Positions 1 through 11,273 of a stretch of DNA of 64,000 nucleotides are shown here, piece after piece. Within the stretch, counting starts at the first letter, position 1, and each line of letters starts with the position of its first letter. The stretch is taken from NCBI RefSeq assembly GCF_006547045.1, contig NZ_CP041242.1:630001-694000 (forward strand), in the 5' to 3' direction. This stretch comes from Lysobacter alkalisoli. Its GTDB lineage: Bacteria; Pseudomonadota; Gammaproteobacteria; Xanthomonadales; Xanthomonadaceae. The notes under the pieces were generated by a model. It did no database searches. It had not been told where the DNA came from and was given only the letters and a program-made list of their open reading frames with translations. The translations under genes were made by a program, and so were the position numbers.

Positions 1-2485
<2,485 letters not shown>

Positions 2486-2673
2486 ATAACCTCAAGTGGC
2501 TTTTTTGTTTGCGCGTCCATTCGCGAATGTCCCGCACATCCCTGTGCGGACTCTTCAAAAAAGTGCTTTATCCTCGACGATACGTCGATGGCATTCATCT
2601 CACACTCGCTACTTCCCACCCCATGCAAGCTGGACGCAAGGTACTTCTGTCTCCCTGCGCCGCTTCACCAGCT

Positions 2674-2791
2674 TGTTCAGCGACCATAGCGCTGTGGTAC
2701 CACCCGATCCCATTCCGAACTCGGAAGTGAAACGCAGCTGCGCCGATGGTAGTGTGGCCTAAGCCATGCAAGAGTAGGTCATCGCTGAACA
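2674..2791 (+). rRNA. rrf: 5S ribosomal RNA
   Basis: This 118-nt sequence has terminal arms TGTTCAGCGA and TCGCTGAACA that pair perfectly, and the conserved core ccgatcccattccgaactc. It follows the 23S gene after a spacer of about 190 bases in which I see no tRNA, as in a standard rRNA operon. The boundaries come from the closing stem. Confidence 0.95.
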
Positions 2792-2800
2792 TTTACACCG

Positions 2801-2836
2801 AAGGCCGCCCCCTCATCAGGGGCGGCCTTCTTCTTT
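2801..2836 (+). terminator. rRNA operon terminator
   Basis: A perfect 11-bp stem (AAGGCCGCCCC / GGGGCGGCCTT) is followed by a T-rich tail (cttctttt). It starts 9 bases after the 5S gene and is a textbook rho-independent terminator for the rRNA operon. Confidence 0.93.
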
Positions 2837-2954
2837 TGCGCCAATCAAAAATACCCAGCCGCCATCGTAAGCGTCCCCGTCAAGCAGACACCGCAACAGC
2901 AGGACCTCCGGCGGCTCGATTTCGGCGCTCGACGGACGTCGGGTCGCCCAAAGA

Positions 2955-3380
2955 GATTCTTCTCCCAATTGAGAAGGAACTCGCCTTCGACGAAGGCGTT
3001 GGCGTAGACGCCGCTGCCTGCGTTCGATCGCCGGTTTCGCCGTTACCTGGCTGTCCCGACGCGACCTGCCAGCCTTGACGGCGAATGTCCCCCGGCCGCC
3101 GCCCGTGGCGGCGGCGGCCTCCTTGATTTCGCCGTCAAGGCCGGCAGGCCTCGTCGGATCGCGCGGTCAAGCTGGAACGCGAAGCCGTCCTCCCCGGGAT
3201 TCCCTGTCTGGAACCACCGGCCATGTCGGAACGCGGGGGCAAAGGCCCTTGGGTGCGAAATCAAGGAGGAGGCGCCGGCCAGGGCCCGTGCCGGGGGACA
3301 TTCGCATCCAAGGGCCTTTGCCCCCCGCGCCCCGGTCATCCAACAGACCCGGCGCTTTCCCCTCGATTGGGCGAAGAATC
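2955..3380. repeat. Dispersed repeat copy A, about 426 bp, nested inverted repeats
   Basis: This element occurs three times in the window (here, 27733-28135 and 31004-31424). Its ends are imperfect inverted repeats: it starts gattcttctcccaattgag, and the reverse complement of its right end is gattcttcgcccaatcgag. Inside are two large hairpins. One lies around 3070-3150 (arms containing TTGACGGCGAA / TTCGCCGTCAA), the other around 3236-3340 (arms containing GGCCCTTGGGTGCGAA / TTCGCATCCAAGGGCC). The loop ends of the second hairpin are the inverted copy of those of the first. No transposase is encoded, so it looks like a non-autonomous, MITE- or BIME-like element. It sits inside the 3' part of the gene that starts at 3640. 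Confidence 0.8.
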
Positions 3381-3640
3381 AAAAAAGAGCCCCGGACTTG
3401 CCCGTGGTCGCCGCCGAAGCTGAGCTTGCTGTCGGGCCGGATGTGGGCGAGCAGGTCGTCCATGTCACGCCGCGCGACGATGCTTGCGAATTCCCGTTTG
3501 AGCGCTTGCAGTGTCGGCGAAAGCTGCCTGACGGGAGGCACGAAGACCGGATCAAGGGCTACCGGCGGCGCGCCCGTGCCGGTACCGGCGGCGAGCGCCA
3601 GCACGATTCCGCACGCGATGACGGAAGCGTGCCGGCGCAT
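3167..3640 (-). pseudogene. Secreted hypothetical protein truncated by repeat copy A
   Basis: The reading frame starts with a convincing signal peptide (MRRHASVIACGIVLALAAG, residues 1-19). About 65 residues of ordinary-looking protein follow, including the stretch ASIVARRDMDDLLAHIRPDS and the motif SFGGDHG. At about residue 86 the frame enters the dispersed repeat (2955-3380) and continues in repeat-derived, arginine/glycine/proline-rich sequence to a chance stop. Nothing beyond the repeat before the rRNA terminator restores the frame convincingly, so the native C-terminus appears lost. The gene lies 8 bases downstream of rpiA on the same strand and could still be co-transcribed. The native function is not recognised. 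Confidence 0.6.
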
Positions 3641-3647
3641 CGTGGTT

Positions 3648-4310
3648 CTACAGTACCAGCGGAGGTTCGCCGCCGACGATCACCACGTCGGCGGGGCGGC
3701 GGGCGAACAGGCCGACGCTGACCACGCCGGGGATCTGGTTGATCGCCTGCTCGATGCCGACCGGGTCGGTGATCGACAGGTTGTGGATGTCGAGCACCCA
3801 GTTGCCGTTGTCGGTGACCACCGGCGCGCCTTCCGAGTTCTGCCGCCAGACCGGCTGGCCGCCGGTGAGGGCGAGGATCTGGCGTGCGGCCAGGCTGCGG
3901 GCCATCGGGATGACCTCGACTGGCAGCGGAAACTTGCCGAGCACATCGACGCGCTTGCTCGGGTCGACGATGCAGACGAACTTTTCGCTGGCCTCGGCGA
4001 TGATCTTTTCGCGGGTCAGCGCGGCACCGCCACCCTTGATCAGGCGCTTGTGAGGGTCGCATTCGTCGGCACCATCGACGTACAGCGACAGCGAGCCGGT
4101 GGCATTGAGGTCGAGTACCTCGATGCCGTGGCCGCGCAGGAGTTCGGTGCTCCGCTCGGAGCTGGACACCGTGGCCTGGATGCGGTCCTTGATGCGGGCG
4201 AGGGCGTCGATGAAGTAGGCGACGGTGGAGCCGGTGCCGACGCCGACGATCATGCCGTCCTCGACGTATTCGATGGCTTTTTCGGCGGCCAGACGTTTGG
4301 ATTCGGACAT
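3648..4310 (-). CDS. rpiA: Ribose-5-phosphate isomerase A
   Basis: This 220-residue protein has the full length and motifs of RpiA, the cytosolic enzyme that interconverts ribose-5-phosphate and ribulose-5-phosphate in the non-oxidative pentose phosphate pathway. Visible motifs are [12 protein letters not shown] (phosphate-binding loop, residues 24-35), SLYVDGADE with the catalytic-region Asp residues (about residues 79-87), and the conserved [11 protein letters not shown] (about residues 93-103). The C-terminal [12 protein letters not shown] is also family-typical. It is followed immediately by the truncated secreted protein and preceded by the EVE-domain gene on the same strand. Confidence 0.97.
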   Translation of the reverse strand: MSESKRLAAEKAIEYVEDGMIVGVGTGSTVAYFIDALARIKDRIQATVSSSERSTELLRGHGIEVLDLNATGSLSLYVDGADECDPHKRLIKGGGAALTREKIIAEASEKFVCIVDPSKRVDVLGKFPLPVEVIPMARSLAARQILALTGGQPVWRQNSEGAPVVTDNGNWVLDIHNLSITDPVGIEQAINQIPGVVSVGLFARRPADVVIVGGEPPLVL

Positions 4311-4390
4311 GGGTGATACGGCCAGGGCTGGAGACTAGGAGTTGGGGGTGAAAAGCAGGGTCGTGGCCATGCTTGGGTCGAGGGAGCTGA

Positions 4391-4876
4391 TCATTCGAGG
4401 GAGAGCAGGTGCTTCCACTGCGCGGCGGTGACCGGAAACACCGACAGGCGATTGCCGCGGCGGACCAGGGGGAATTCCTCCCCGAGACGGTCGGCATGCT
4501 GCTTGATCTCGTCGAGGGGAATCGTGCGTCCGAGCTTGCGTTCGAAGGCGACGTCGACCAGTTGCCAGCGCGGCTCCTCGCGCGTGCTTTTCGGATCGTA
4601 GTAGTCGGACATCGGGTCGAACTGGGTTTCGTCCGGGTAGGCGTGACTGGCAACCGAGGCGACGCCGACGATGCCGGGCACGGCGCAGTTCGAGTGGTAG
4701 AACAGGATGCCGTCGCCAACCTTCATGCCATCGCGCATGAAATTGCGTGCCTGGTAGTTGCGCACGCCGTTCCACGGTTCGATGCCGACCCGTTCGAGGT
4801 CATCGATCGAGAAGGCGTTGGGTTCGGATTTCATCAGCCAGTAGCGGCGGCGTGCAGTCGTCGAGCGTGCGGTCAT
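4391..4876 (-). CDS. EVE domain-containing protein
   Basis: This 161-residue protein belongs to the EVE (DUF55, thymocyte nuclear protein 1-like) family. It carries YWLMKSEPNAFSIDDL near the N-terminus, then WNGVRNYQARNFMRDGMKVGD and the FYHSNC motif, all hallmarks of the fold. EVE domains are PUA-related and are thought to bind modified bases in nucleic acids; the ligand here is unknown. The frame stays open further upstream, but the start at 4876 (MTARSTTARRRYWLM) gives the usual length and avoids a long overlap with fau. It lies between fau and rpiA on the same strand, a common order in xanthomonads. Confidence 0.9.
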   Translation of the reverse strand: MTARSTTARRRYWLMKSEPNAFSIDDLERVGIEPWNGVRNYQARNFMRDGMKVGDGILFYHSNCAVPGIVGVASVASHAYPDETQFDPMSDYYDPKSTREEPRWQLVDVAFERKLGRTIPLDEIKQHADRLGEEFPLVRRGNRLSVFPVTAAQWKHLLSLE

Positions 4877-4890
4877 CGTGCTTGGTCGTG

Positions 4891-5505
4891 TCAGGTCCCG
4901 GTACGGAAATCGTGGGTCGCCGACTCGGTGCAGACAGCGTCGAGAGGCACGTCCCAGGGTTCGGCTTCCAGCGTATCGCAACGCTGCAGTTCGAACGCGG
5001 CACCGACCAGCCAGGGCGGGCCCGGGCGGTCGCGACGGAATTCGAGGCTGCGATCGTACCAGCCACCGCCCATGCCCAGCCGCTGGCCGGTCGCGCCGAA
5101 ACCGACCAGTGGCAGTATCACCAGTGCCATATCGACAGCATCGAGCAGGGCAGAAGTGGGGATGTCAGGTTCGGGGATGCCGAAGCGATTGGGCACCAGT
5201 GGGGCATCCGGGCGCCATGGGGCGAAACGCAGGCGGCGATCTTCACCCAGCACCGGCAGACAGTAGGTACAGGTAGCCGGCAGTCGCAGTTGCCAGGGAT
5301 GAAGGTCGATCTCACCATCGTTGGCCCAGTAGCCGGCAACGTGGCCCGAGCGGGGAGCGAAGGGCAGGTCGAGCAGGCGGTCGGCTAGCCGCTCGGCCGC
5401 GCTCACGCGGGCGGCGGCGGACAGGGCACGGCGGCGCATGCGCAGGTCCTCGCGGAGCTGGCGGCGCTGGGCTGCGTGGAAGGGAGGGTCGGACTCTGGG
5501 TTCAT
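4891..5505 (-). CDS. fau: 5-formyltetrahydrofolate cyclo-ligase
   Basis: This 204-residue protein matches the YgfA/MTHFS family, which uses ATP to convert 5-formyl-THF into 5,10-methenyl-THF in folate metabolism. Supporting features are the basic N-terminal helix (RRQLREDLRMRRRAL), the substrate/ATP-binding segment LPLVGFGATGQRLGMGGGWYDR (about residues 131-152), which is the family signature, and length. It lies downstream of the 6S RNA, with zapA beyond it, which is the classical gammaproteobacterial zapA-ssrS-fau arrangement and strongly supports both calls. In E. coli the 6S and ygfA are co-transcribed; the same is likely here. Confidence 0.95.
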   Translation of the reverse strand: MNPESDPPFHAAQRRQLREDLRMRRRALSAAARVSAAERLADRLLDLPFAPRSGHVAGYWANDGEIDLHPWQLRLPATCTYCLPVLGEDRRLRFAPWRPDAPLVPNRFGIPEPDIPTSALLDAVDMALVILPLVGFGATGQRLGMGGGWYDRSLEFRRDRPGPPWLVGAAFELQRCDTLEAEPWDVPLDAVCTESATHDFRTGT

Positions 5506-5569
5506 CCGGAGCGGTTCCCGCCGGCTTGCCGATAAAGAAAAGAAGCCTCAAGCCCGGGAGACGGGCCGA

Positions 5570-5777
5570 ATACGCGAACAGCGCCACTGGGGCGCTGCGC
5601 GCGGAAATCTAGAAGTCCTCCGCCAATGGCGATGCGTACGAAACGACCTTGAACCCGGGGTTCAAGTGGGGACGCCTGGAGGCCGTCGGGCTTTCCGCTG
5701 CATGGCGGACTTGCACTCCGGGTCTTCGTAGCGCCCCCGCGGTCGCGATTAAGGGACAAGGCGAATGTTTGCGTACG
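5570..5777 (-). ncRNA. ssrS: 6S RNA (ssrS)
   Basis: Between zapA and fau the minus strand carries CTTGAACCCCGGGTTCAAGG (around 5647-5666), the signature hairpin segment of 6S RNA. The ends fold together: TACGCAAACATTCGCC (5' side, near 5775) pairs with GGCGCTGTTCGCGTA (3' side, near 5571), and GGGGCGCT pairs with AGCGCCCC further in. This leaves the large internal bulge expected of a molecule that mimics an open promoter and sequesters sigma-70 RNA polymerase. A TATACT -10 hexamer lies at 5812-5807, about 30 bases upstream of the predicted 5' end. Exact ends are inferred from pairing. Confidence 0.88.
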
Positions 5778-5880
5778 CCGTCGTTCACAGCAGAGGACGT
5801 GGACGGAGTATAGCGCGGCGGAAGCGACCGACGAGTCCGCTCGTCGGTAGGGACGAGGGAAAGCGTTCATGAAAAACGAT

Positions 5881-6186
5881 TCAGCCGGCGCTGTCGTCGA
5901 ACAGACCGTCAAGCCTGCGGTTGAGCTCGGTCAGGGTGCGCGAGAGTTCGCGGCCGACGCGGTCGTCGTCGCTACGCTGCTGCTGCAGTTCGTGGGCGAG
6001 ATTGAGCGCGGCAAGCACCGCCACGCGGTCGAGCGCGGCCATGCGGTTGCTGCCGCGGACCTCGCGCATCTTGCCGTCGAGCAGCTTGGCGGCGGCAAGC
6101 AGGTTGTCGCGCTCGTCGGGTTCGCAGCCCACGGTGTACTCACGGTCGAGCAGGCGGATGCTGACCGGGGTGTTGGGGCGTGTCAT
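5881..6186 (-). CDS. zapA: Cell division protein ZapA
   Basis: This 101-residue protein has the ZapA pattern: N-terminal PVSIRLLDREYTVGCEPDERDNL, a conserved KLLDGKMREVR segment, DRVAVLAALNLAHEL, then a C-terminal coiled coil (residues 65-98). ZapA binds and cross-links FtsZ protofilaments at midcell. Its start codon overlaps the stop of the upstream small coiled-coil gene by one base (TGATG), so the two are probably translationally coupled. The 6S RNA gene lies downstream, as is usual. Confidence 0.95.
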   Translation of the reverse strand: MTRPNTPVSIRLLDREYTVGCEPDERDNLLAAAKLLDGKMREVRGSNRMAALDRVAVLAALNLAHELQQQRSDDDRVGRELSRTLTELNRRLDGLFDDSAG

Positions 6187-6407
6187 CAGGTGTGCTGCTC
6201 CAAAGACTTAAGGCGCGCGATCATCGCCTCGACCCGGATCCGGGCTTGCTCGTTCTTGGCCAGCAGGGCCGAGCGTTCGCCGACCAGCTGCTCCTGCTGC
6301 TGGCGAAGGCTGCGGTTCTCCTCGGCCTGGCGACGGGCACGATCGGCGAGCTGCTCGACGCGGGTCGCCAGAGCCTGCAGCTGGGCAAGGAGTTCGGCAT
6401 GGTCCAT
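6186..6407 (-). CDS. Small coiled-coil protein, ZapB-like (TIGR02449-type)
   Basis: This 73-residue protein is almost entirely a heptad-repeat coiled coil, with leucines spaced through MDHAELLAQLQALATRVEQL and QQQEQLVGERSALLAKNEQ. It resembles the TIGR02449/ZapB-like proteins that commonly precede zapA in xanthomonads and pseudomonads. A role in divisome assembly is inferred from position and shape, not from a catalytic motif. The start at 6407 is chosen because upstream codons read as arginine-rich noncoding sequence. The stop overlaps the zapA start by one base. Confidence 0.85.
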   Translation of the reverse strand: MDHAELLAQLQALATRVEQLADRARRQAEENRSLRQQQEQLVGERSALLAKNEQARIRVEAMIARLKSLEQHT

Positions 6408-6438
6408 TGCGGCACGATAGGCAGCGCCATGCGTGCGG

Positions 6439-9400
6439 TCAAGCGGTATGGCGCGGCGGTGCATGTGCCGTGGGAGCATCGTCACGAGACGGCCACCGGC
6501 GCAGGAACGCCGCGCAGGCCGAGGCATCGAGCGGTCGCGACAGCCAGTAGCCCTGGATCTCGTCGCAGCCGTTATCGAGCAGGAAGCGCATCTGGGCCTC
6601 GTCTTCGACGCCTTCGGCAACCACGGTCAGGCCCAGCGAGTGGGCCATGGTGATGACGGTGCTGGTGATGGCGGCATCGTCGGAGTCGTGGCCGAGGTCG
6701 TCGATGAACTCCTTGTCGATCTTGAGCGAGGTGATCGGCAGGCGCTTGAGGTAGGACAGCGACGAGTAGCCGGTGCCGAAGTCGTCCACCGCCAGCTTCA
6801 CGCCCAGCATGCGCAGGGCGCCGAGGGTGGCCGCACCCTGTTCGGCGTTGGCCATGATCACGCTCTCTGTCAGTTCCAGTTCGAGCTGTGCGGGCGGGAT
6901 GCCGGTGTCCTGCAGCGCGCGCGCGACCACCCTGGGCAGGTTGCCCCGCAGCAGCTGAAGTGCCGAGACGTTGACCGCCATGGTGATGTCGGTATGGCCC
7001 TGGTGGCGCCATTGCATCAGCCGCATGCAGGCCTCGCGCAATGCCCATTCGCCGATCTCCAGGATCAGGCCAGTTTCTTCGGCCAGCGGGATGAACTGTG
7101 CGGGCGGGATCAAGCCGTGCTCTTCGCTGTGCCAGCGCAGCAGCGCCTCGACGCCGGTGATGCGTTGCTCGCGCAGCGAGAGCTGGGGCTGGTAGACCAG
7201 TTGCAGTTCGCCGCGGTCGAGCACCCTGCGCAGTGCGGCGGTGATGGTGGCGCGGCGCCGGATTTCCACGTCCATGGTGTCGTGGTAGCGCATCCAGGTG
7301 CGGCGTCCGGCGGCCTTGGCCTGGTACATCGCGGTGTCGGCGTGCTTGAGCAGATCGGTCGGGACCCGGGCATGGTCCGGGTACACGGCGATGCCGATCG
7401 ATGGAGAAATCGAGACGTCGTGGCGTTCGTCGAAGTCGAGTGCGGTTTCGAACGCCTCCAGCAGTTCGGATGCGACCTGCTCGGCCTGCTCGATGCTGTC
7501 CAGGTCCTCCAGCACCACGGTGAACTCGTCGCCACCAAGGCGGGCGACGGTATGGTCGGGGCCGACGGTCTGTTGCAGGCGATTGGCGGCGGCGCGCAGG
7601 ATGCGGTCTCCGGCGGCATGGCCGAGCGAGTCGTTGATGTCCTTGAAGCGGTCCAGGTCGAGGAACAGGATTGCGATCCTGCGGTTGTTGCGGCGGGCGC
7701 GGACGATCGCCCGCGACAACCGTTCCGACAACAGGGCTCGGTTGGGCAGGTTGGTGAGGGTGTCGTAGTTGGCGAGGTAGCGCAGTTCCTGCTCGGCGCG
7801 CTTCTGGTCGGTGATGTCGGCCAGCACCGCCACGTAGTGGCCGATCCTGCCCCCGGCTTCGCGCACCGCCGTACATTGCAGAGAACACAGGAACTCTTTG
7901 CCGTCCTTGCGCTGCTGCCACAGCTCGCCGGACCAGTGCCCATTGTGCTCGAGTTCGTCCTGCAGCTCCCGATAGAACTCGGGCAGGTGTCGCGGGCTGT
8001 CGAGCAGGTTGGTCGGTTGGCCGATGACCTCGTCGGCGCCGTAGCCGGTCATGCGCTCGAACGCCGGGTTGATCGAAATGAAGTTGAATTCGCAATCGAA
8101 CACCGCGACCGCCTCGGCCATGCTGCGCAGGACCTCGCTGGCGATGCGGCGTTCGCGCTCGGCGCTGCGGCTGCGGGTGATGTCGCGGGCGGTGCCCGCC
8201 ACGCGCACCGCCCGGCCCTGGGCATCGCGTTCGACCACGCGGCCGCGGGCACGCATCCATGCCCAGCCGCCTTCGGGCGTGCGCGAGCGATGTTCGGACA
8301 GGAACAGTGCGGTGTCGCCGCGCAGATGGCGGCGGAGCTGTTCGGCAACTTGCTTGAGATCGTCGGCATGCACCTCGTGGGTGGTGTTGACCTGGGTGTG
8401 GGTGGTGATCTGCGGGGCGTTGCCGTCGGCATCGTGGACGCGCATCCAGTGCAGTTGTCCGCGGCCCAGGTCGTAGTCCCAGAACTGTTCACCGGAGGCC
8501 CACAGCGCCAGTTTGAGGCGTTCTTCGCGTTCGCGCAGTTGCTGTAGCCAGCCCTGTTCGCGGCGGTGGTTGCGACGCCAGCGCCAGCCTGCGACCAAGG
8601 CGGTGCCAAGGCCTATCAGGGCGGCCATGCCGAGGGTCAGCGGGTGGCGCCACAGCGGCGGCGCCACGTGGACCGGCAGTTGCAGCTCGGTCGAGTTCCA
8701 GACTCCGTCGCGATTGGTGGCCTGGGCGCGGAAAGTGTACTGGCCGGGCGGCAGCCGGGTGTAGGTGATGTCGGCCTGGTCGCCATTGTCGATCCAGCTG
8801 CGATCGAATCCGTCCATGCGATAGCGGTAACGCAGCGCTGCGGTGGGTGCGTAGTCGAGCGCCCCGATGCGCAGACGCAGCATATCGGTGCCGCCCGGCA
8901 CCCGCAGCGCCTGCGGCTGCCACAGGATGGTGCCGTCGTCTGCCGCCTGGGTGCCGATGCGGGTGGACAACAGTCGCAGCGGCGGGGTGTAAGCCGAGTC
9001 GAGGATGCGGTCGGGGGCGAACACGTTGAGGCCGCGAACGCCGCCAAAGACCAGCCGGCCATCGCGAAGGCGGGTGGAGGCGCCGCCGTTGAACTCCAGA
9101 TCCTGCAGGCCATCGGCCAGGCCGTAGTGGCGGGTGTGGCCGCTGGCCGGGTCGAAGCGCAGCATGCCGGTGTCGCTGCCGATCCAGAGTTGTCCGTCCT
9201 CGTCTTCCTCGATCGAGAACACCATCGGGACCGGCTGATCGGCCAGGCGGGCGGTGAGCGGGTGATCGAAGCGGACCGTGCCGTTCAACGCATCGCCATC
9301 TCCTTCGACGACCCGGCTCAGGCCGGAGCGGGTGCCCACCCAGACCGTTCCGTTGCGATCCAGGCGCAACGCGCGGACCAGGTTGCCGGAAAGACTGTCA

Positions 9401-11097
9401 GGCGCGTCCACTCCATGATGGAAGTGGCGCAGGCGCCCATTTCCGGGATCGAGCAGGGCCAGCCCGTCGCCGGTACCGAACCAGATCCGGCCGTTGCGGT
9501 CTTCCAGCAACGCGTGCACGGTGCGGCCGGGCAGGTGACGTCCAGCGTCGTTGTCGGGGCGCCTGCCGCCGCGAGGGGCGTAGTGGACGATGCGGCCGCC
9601 GTCGCGCGGCACGTGCAAGGCGCCGATGTTGGAGGTGCCCAGCCAGAGGTCGCCGCGACTGTCGATCAGCATACTGCGCAGCGGCGTGCCTGCGTAGTCG
9701 CCGAGCGGATGGAGTTCGAGTTCGTCCGCGGTCGGATCGAAGCGGACCAGTCCCATGCTGGTCGCCAGCCACATGCGGCCATGGCCCGCGTCGGCGATGG
9801 CCAGCACGCGCACCGGCGCAGTGTCGGCCGGGAACAACGTCGCCAGTCGATCGCTCCATTCCTCGAAGTCGTCGGCGTGTGGGTCGTAGCGCCAGAACCG
9901 GTTGTTGTCCGTGGCGATCCAGTAGTCGCCGTCGGGGTCTTCGTGGATGGCGCGGACGCTGTTGCTCGCGGTAATGCTGTAGCGGTCCTGCCGGTCGAGG
10001 TTATAGATGTAGCGGAACCGGCTGCCGCGCGGGTCGGTGATCGCAACGCCGCGGAACGAGCCGCCGATCCACAGCATTCCGCCGCGGTCGACCATCAGGG
10101 TATTGATGCCGCTTTCGGGCAGGCTGTCCCGGATCATCGGCTCTTCCTGCACGTGCTGGAATGTGCCGCTGTCCGGGTCCAGTCGGATCAGGCCGTTGTC
10201 ATTGATCGCAAGCCACAGGTGGTGGTCGGGGGCCTCGACGATGGCCTGGATCGGTGCCGGTGCGTCGAACGCCTCGTCGGTGTCCGGCCAGACGCGCTGA
10301 TGCTCACGACCGTCTCCAGCCAACCGGTAGAGGCCGTCCGTGCGGCCGATCAGCAATTGTCCTTCATGATCGATGGCCAGACTCAGGACCGGTTCGGCCG
10401 GCCCGACCCGTTCCACGACATCGGATGCCGTCACCTTGAACAGGCCGAGCGAGGTGGCATGCCAGACCGTGCCGCCACGGTCGGCCACCAGGGTCTGGCG
10501 GCCCTGGCGCTGTGGTGGCGGCGCGTCGAAGGCCAGCACCCGGGTCCGCGTACCGGTGGCCGGTTCGAGCCACTCCAGCCCCTCGCCGGTGGCCACCCAC
10601 AATCGCCCGGGGCGTGCCAGCAGCGCATTGACCCGGCGCGGGCGGTGTCCGGCACCGACGGTCGATGCGAAGCGCTGGATCTGGCCGCTGTCCAGGTCCA
10701 GCCGGGCCACATACTCGGAATTGGAGCCGATCCACAAGCTGTGCTCGCCGGATACCGCCAGCGCGGTAATGCTGCTGTCGGGAAGGCTGGCCGGATCGCG
10801 GGGGTCGTGCCGGAACAACTGATAACGGTCGCCGTCGTAGCGGTGGAGTCCGCCCTGGGTACCCACCCAGATGAAGCCCTGCGGGTCTTCGACCAACGCC
10901 TGCACGGTGGCCTGCGCCAGCCCGTGTTCGCTGCCCAGCGAAGTGAAATAGTGGTCGCGGATGGCGGCACCTGCCATCGGACAGGCCAGCCACAATGCCG
11001 CGCCGGCCAGCCATGCCATGCACAGTCGCCCGCGCAGGCCGTTGGCGATCCGGGCTGTAGGCGAGTGGACCGGGTCGGGGAGCGACCGTCGGGGCAT
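6439..11097 (-). CDS. Two-component-propeller/PAS/GGDEF/EAL sensor protein
   Basis: This is a 1552-residue membrane protein predicted to sense a periplasmic cue and make or break cyclic-di-GMP. Order: signal peptide (about 20-45, MAWLAGAALWLACPMAGAA); about a dozen Reg_prop beta-propeller repeats of the GxIWxGTxxGLxRxD type (about 50-735); Y_Y_Y domain (about 745-805, ending LPPGQYTFRAQATNRDG); one transmembrane helix (about 815-835); two PAS domains (about 850-975 and 980-1100); GGDEF domain (about 1105-1275) with intact ARLGGDEF; EAL domain (about 1290-1545) with intact GVEALLRW and DDFGTGYSSL. Both catalytic signatures are kept, so either activity is possible. The start at 11097 is the last Met before the signal peptide. 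It lies 31 bases upstream of the zapA-side genes, and nothing shows a dedicated partner. Confidence 0.93.
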   Translation of the reverse strand: MPRRSLPDPVHSPTARIANGLRGRLCMAWLAGAALWLACPMAGAAIRDHYFTSLGSEHGLAQATVQALVEDPQGFIWVGTQGGLHRYDGDRYQLFRHDPRDPASLPDSSITALAVSGEHSLWIGSNSEYVARLDLDSGQIQRFASTVGAGHRPRRVNALLARPGRLWVATGEGLEWLEPATGTRTRVLAFDAPPPQRQGRQTLVADRGGTVWHATSLGLFKVTASDVVERVGPAEPVLSLAIDHEGQLLIGRTDGLYRLAGDGREHQRVWPDTDEAFDAPAPIQAIVEAPDHHLWLAINDNGLIRLDPDSGTFQHVQEEPMIRDSLPESGINTLMVDRGGMLWIGGSFRGVAITDPRGSRFRYIYNLDRQDRYSITASNSVRAIHEDPDGDYWIATDNNRFWRYDPHADDFEEWSDRLATLFPADTAPVRVLAIADAGHGRMWLATSMGLVRFDPTADELELHPLGDYAGTPLRSMLIDSRGDLWLGTSNIGALHVPRDGGRIVHYAPRGGRRPDNDAGRHLPGRTVHALLEDRNGRIWFGTGDGLALLDPGNGRLRHFHHGVDAPDSLSGNLVRALRLDRNGTVWVGTRSGLSRVVEGDGDALNGTVRFDHPLTARLADQPVPMVFSIEEDEDGQLWIGSDTGMLRFDPASGHTRHYGLADGLQDLEFNGGASTRLRDGRLVFGGVRGLNVFAPDRILDSAYTPPLRLLSTRIGTQAADDGTILWQPQALRVPGGTDMLRLRIGALDYAPTAALRYRYRMDGFDRSWIDNGDQADITYTRLPPGQYTFRAQATNRDGVWNSTELQLPVHVAPPLWRHPLTLGMAALIGLGTALVAGWRWRRNHRREQGWLQQLREREERLKLALWASGEQFWDYDLGRGQLHWMRVHDADGNAPQITTHTQVNTTHEVHADDLKQVAEQLRRHLRGDTALFLSEHRSRTPEGGWAWMRARGRVVERDAQGRAVRVAGTARDITRSRSAERERRIASEVLRSMAEAVAVFDCEFNFISINPAFERMTGYGADEVIGQPTNLLDSPRHLPEFYRELQDELEHNGHWSGELWQQRKDGKEFLCSLQCTAVREAGGRIGHYVAVLADITDQKRAEQELRYLANYDTLTNLPNRALLSERLSRAIVRARRNNRRIAILFLDLDRFKDINDSLGHAAGDRILRAAANRLQQTVGPDHTVARLGGDEFTVVLEDLDSIEQAEQVASELLEAFETALDFDERHDVSISPSIGIAVYPDHARVPTDLLKHADTAMYQAKAAGRRTWMRYHDTMDVEIRRRATITAALRRVLDRGELQLVYQPQLSLREQRITGVEALLRWHSEEHGLIPPAQFIPLAEETGLILEIGEWALREACMRLMQWRHQGHTDITMAVNVSALQLLRGNLPRVVARALQDTGIPPAQLELELTESVIMANAEQGAATLGALRMLGVKLAVDDFGTGYSSLSYLKRLPITSLKIDKEFIDDLGHDSDDAAITSTVITMAHSLGLTVVAEGVEDEAQMRFLLDNGCDEIQGYWLSRPLDASACAAFLRRWPSRDDAPTAHAPPRHTA

Positions 11098-11273
11098 CGG
11101 TGCGGGATCCTGTCGGGTCCGGTCAGTGTAGGCAGGCCGTGGCTGGTGCGCCAATTTTCGCGCTACCGAGCGGCAGGCCGCCCACCGGGTGGCCGGGACC
11201 ATACACGGATGACGTTTCACCCGGGATCGCCGCGCAGGACAAAGGCTGCCCCGGGCCGCGGGGCGGGAGCCGG

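Noticed and set aside
3075-4316. A 413-codon plus-strand frame spanning repeat copy A and the rpiA region
   Set aside because: It starts in the repeat and continues antisense to rpiA; no coherent domain.
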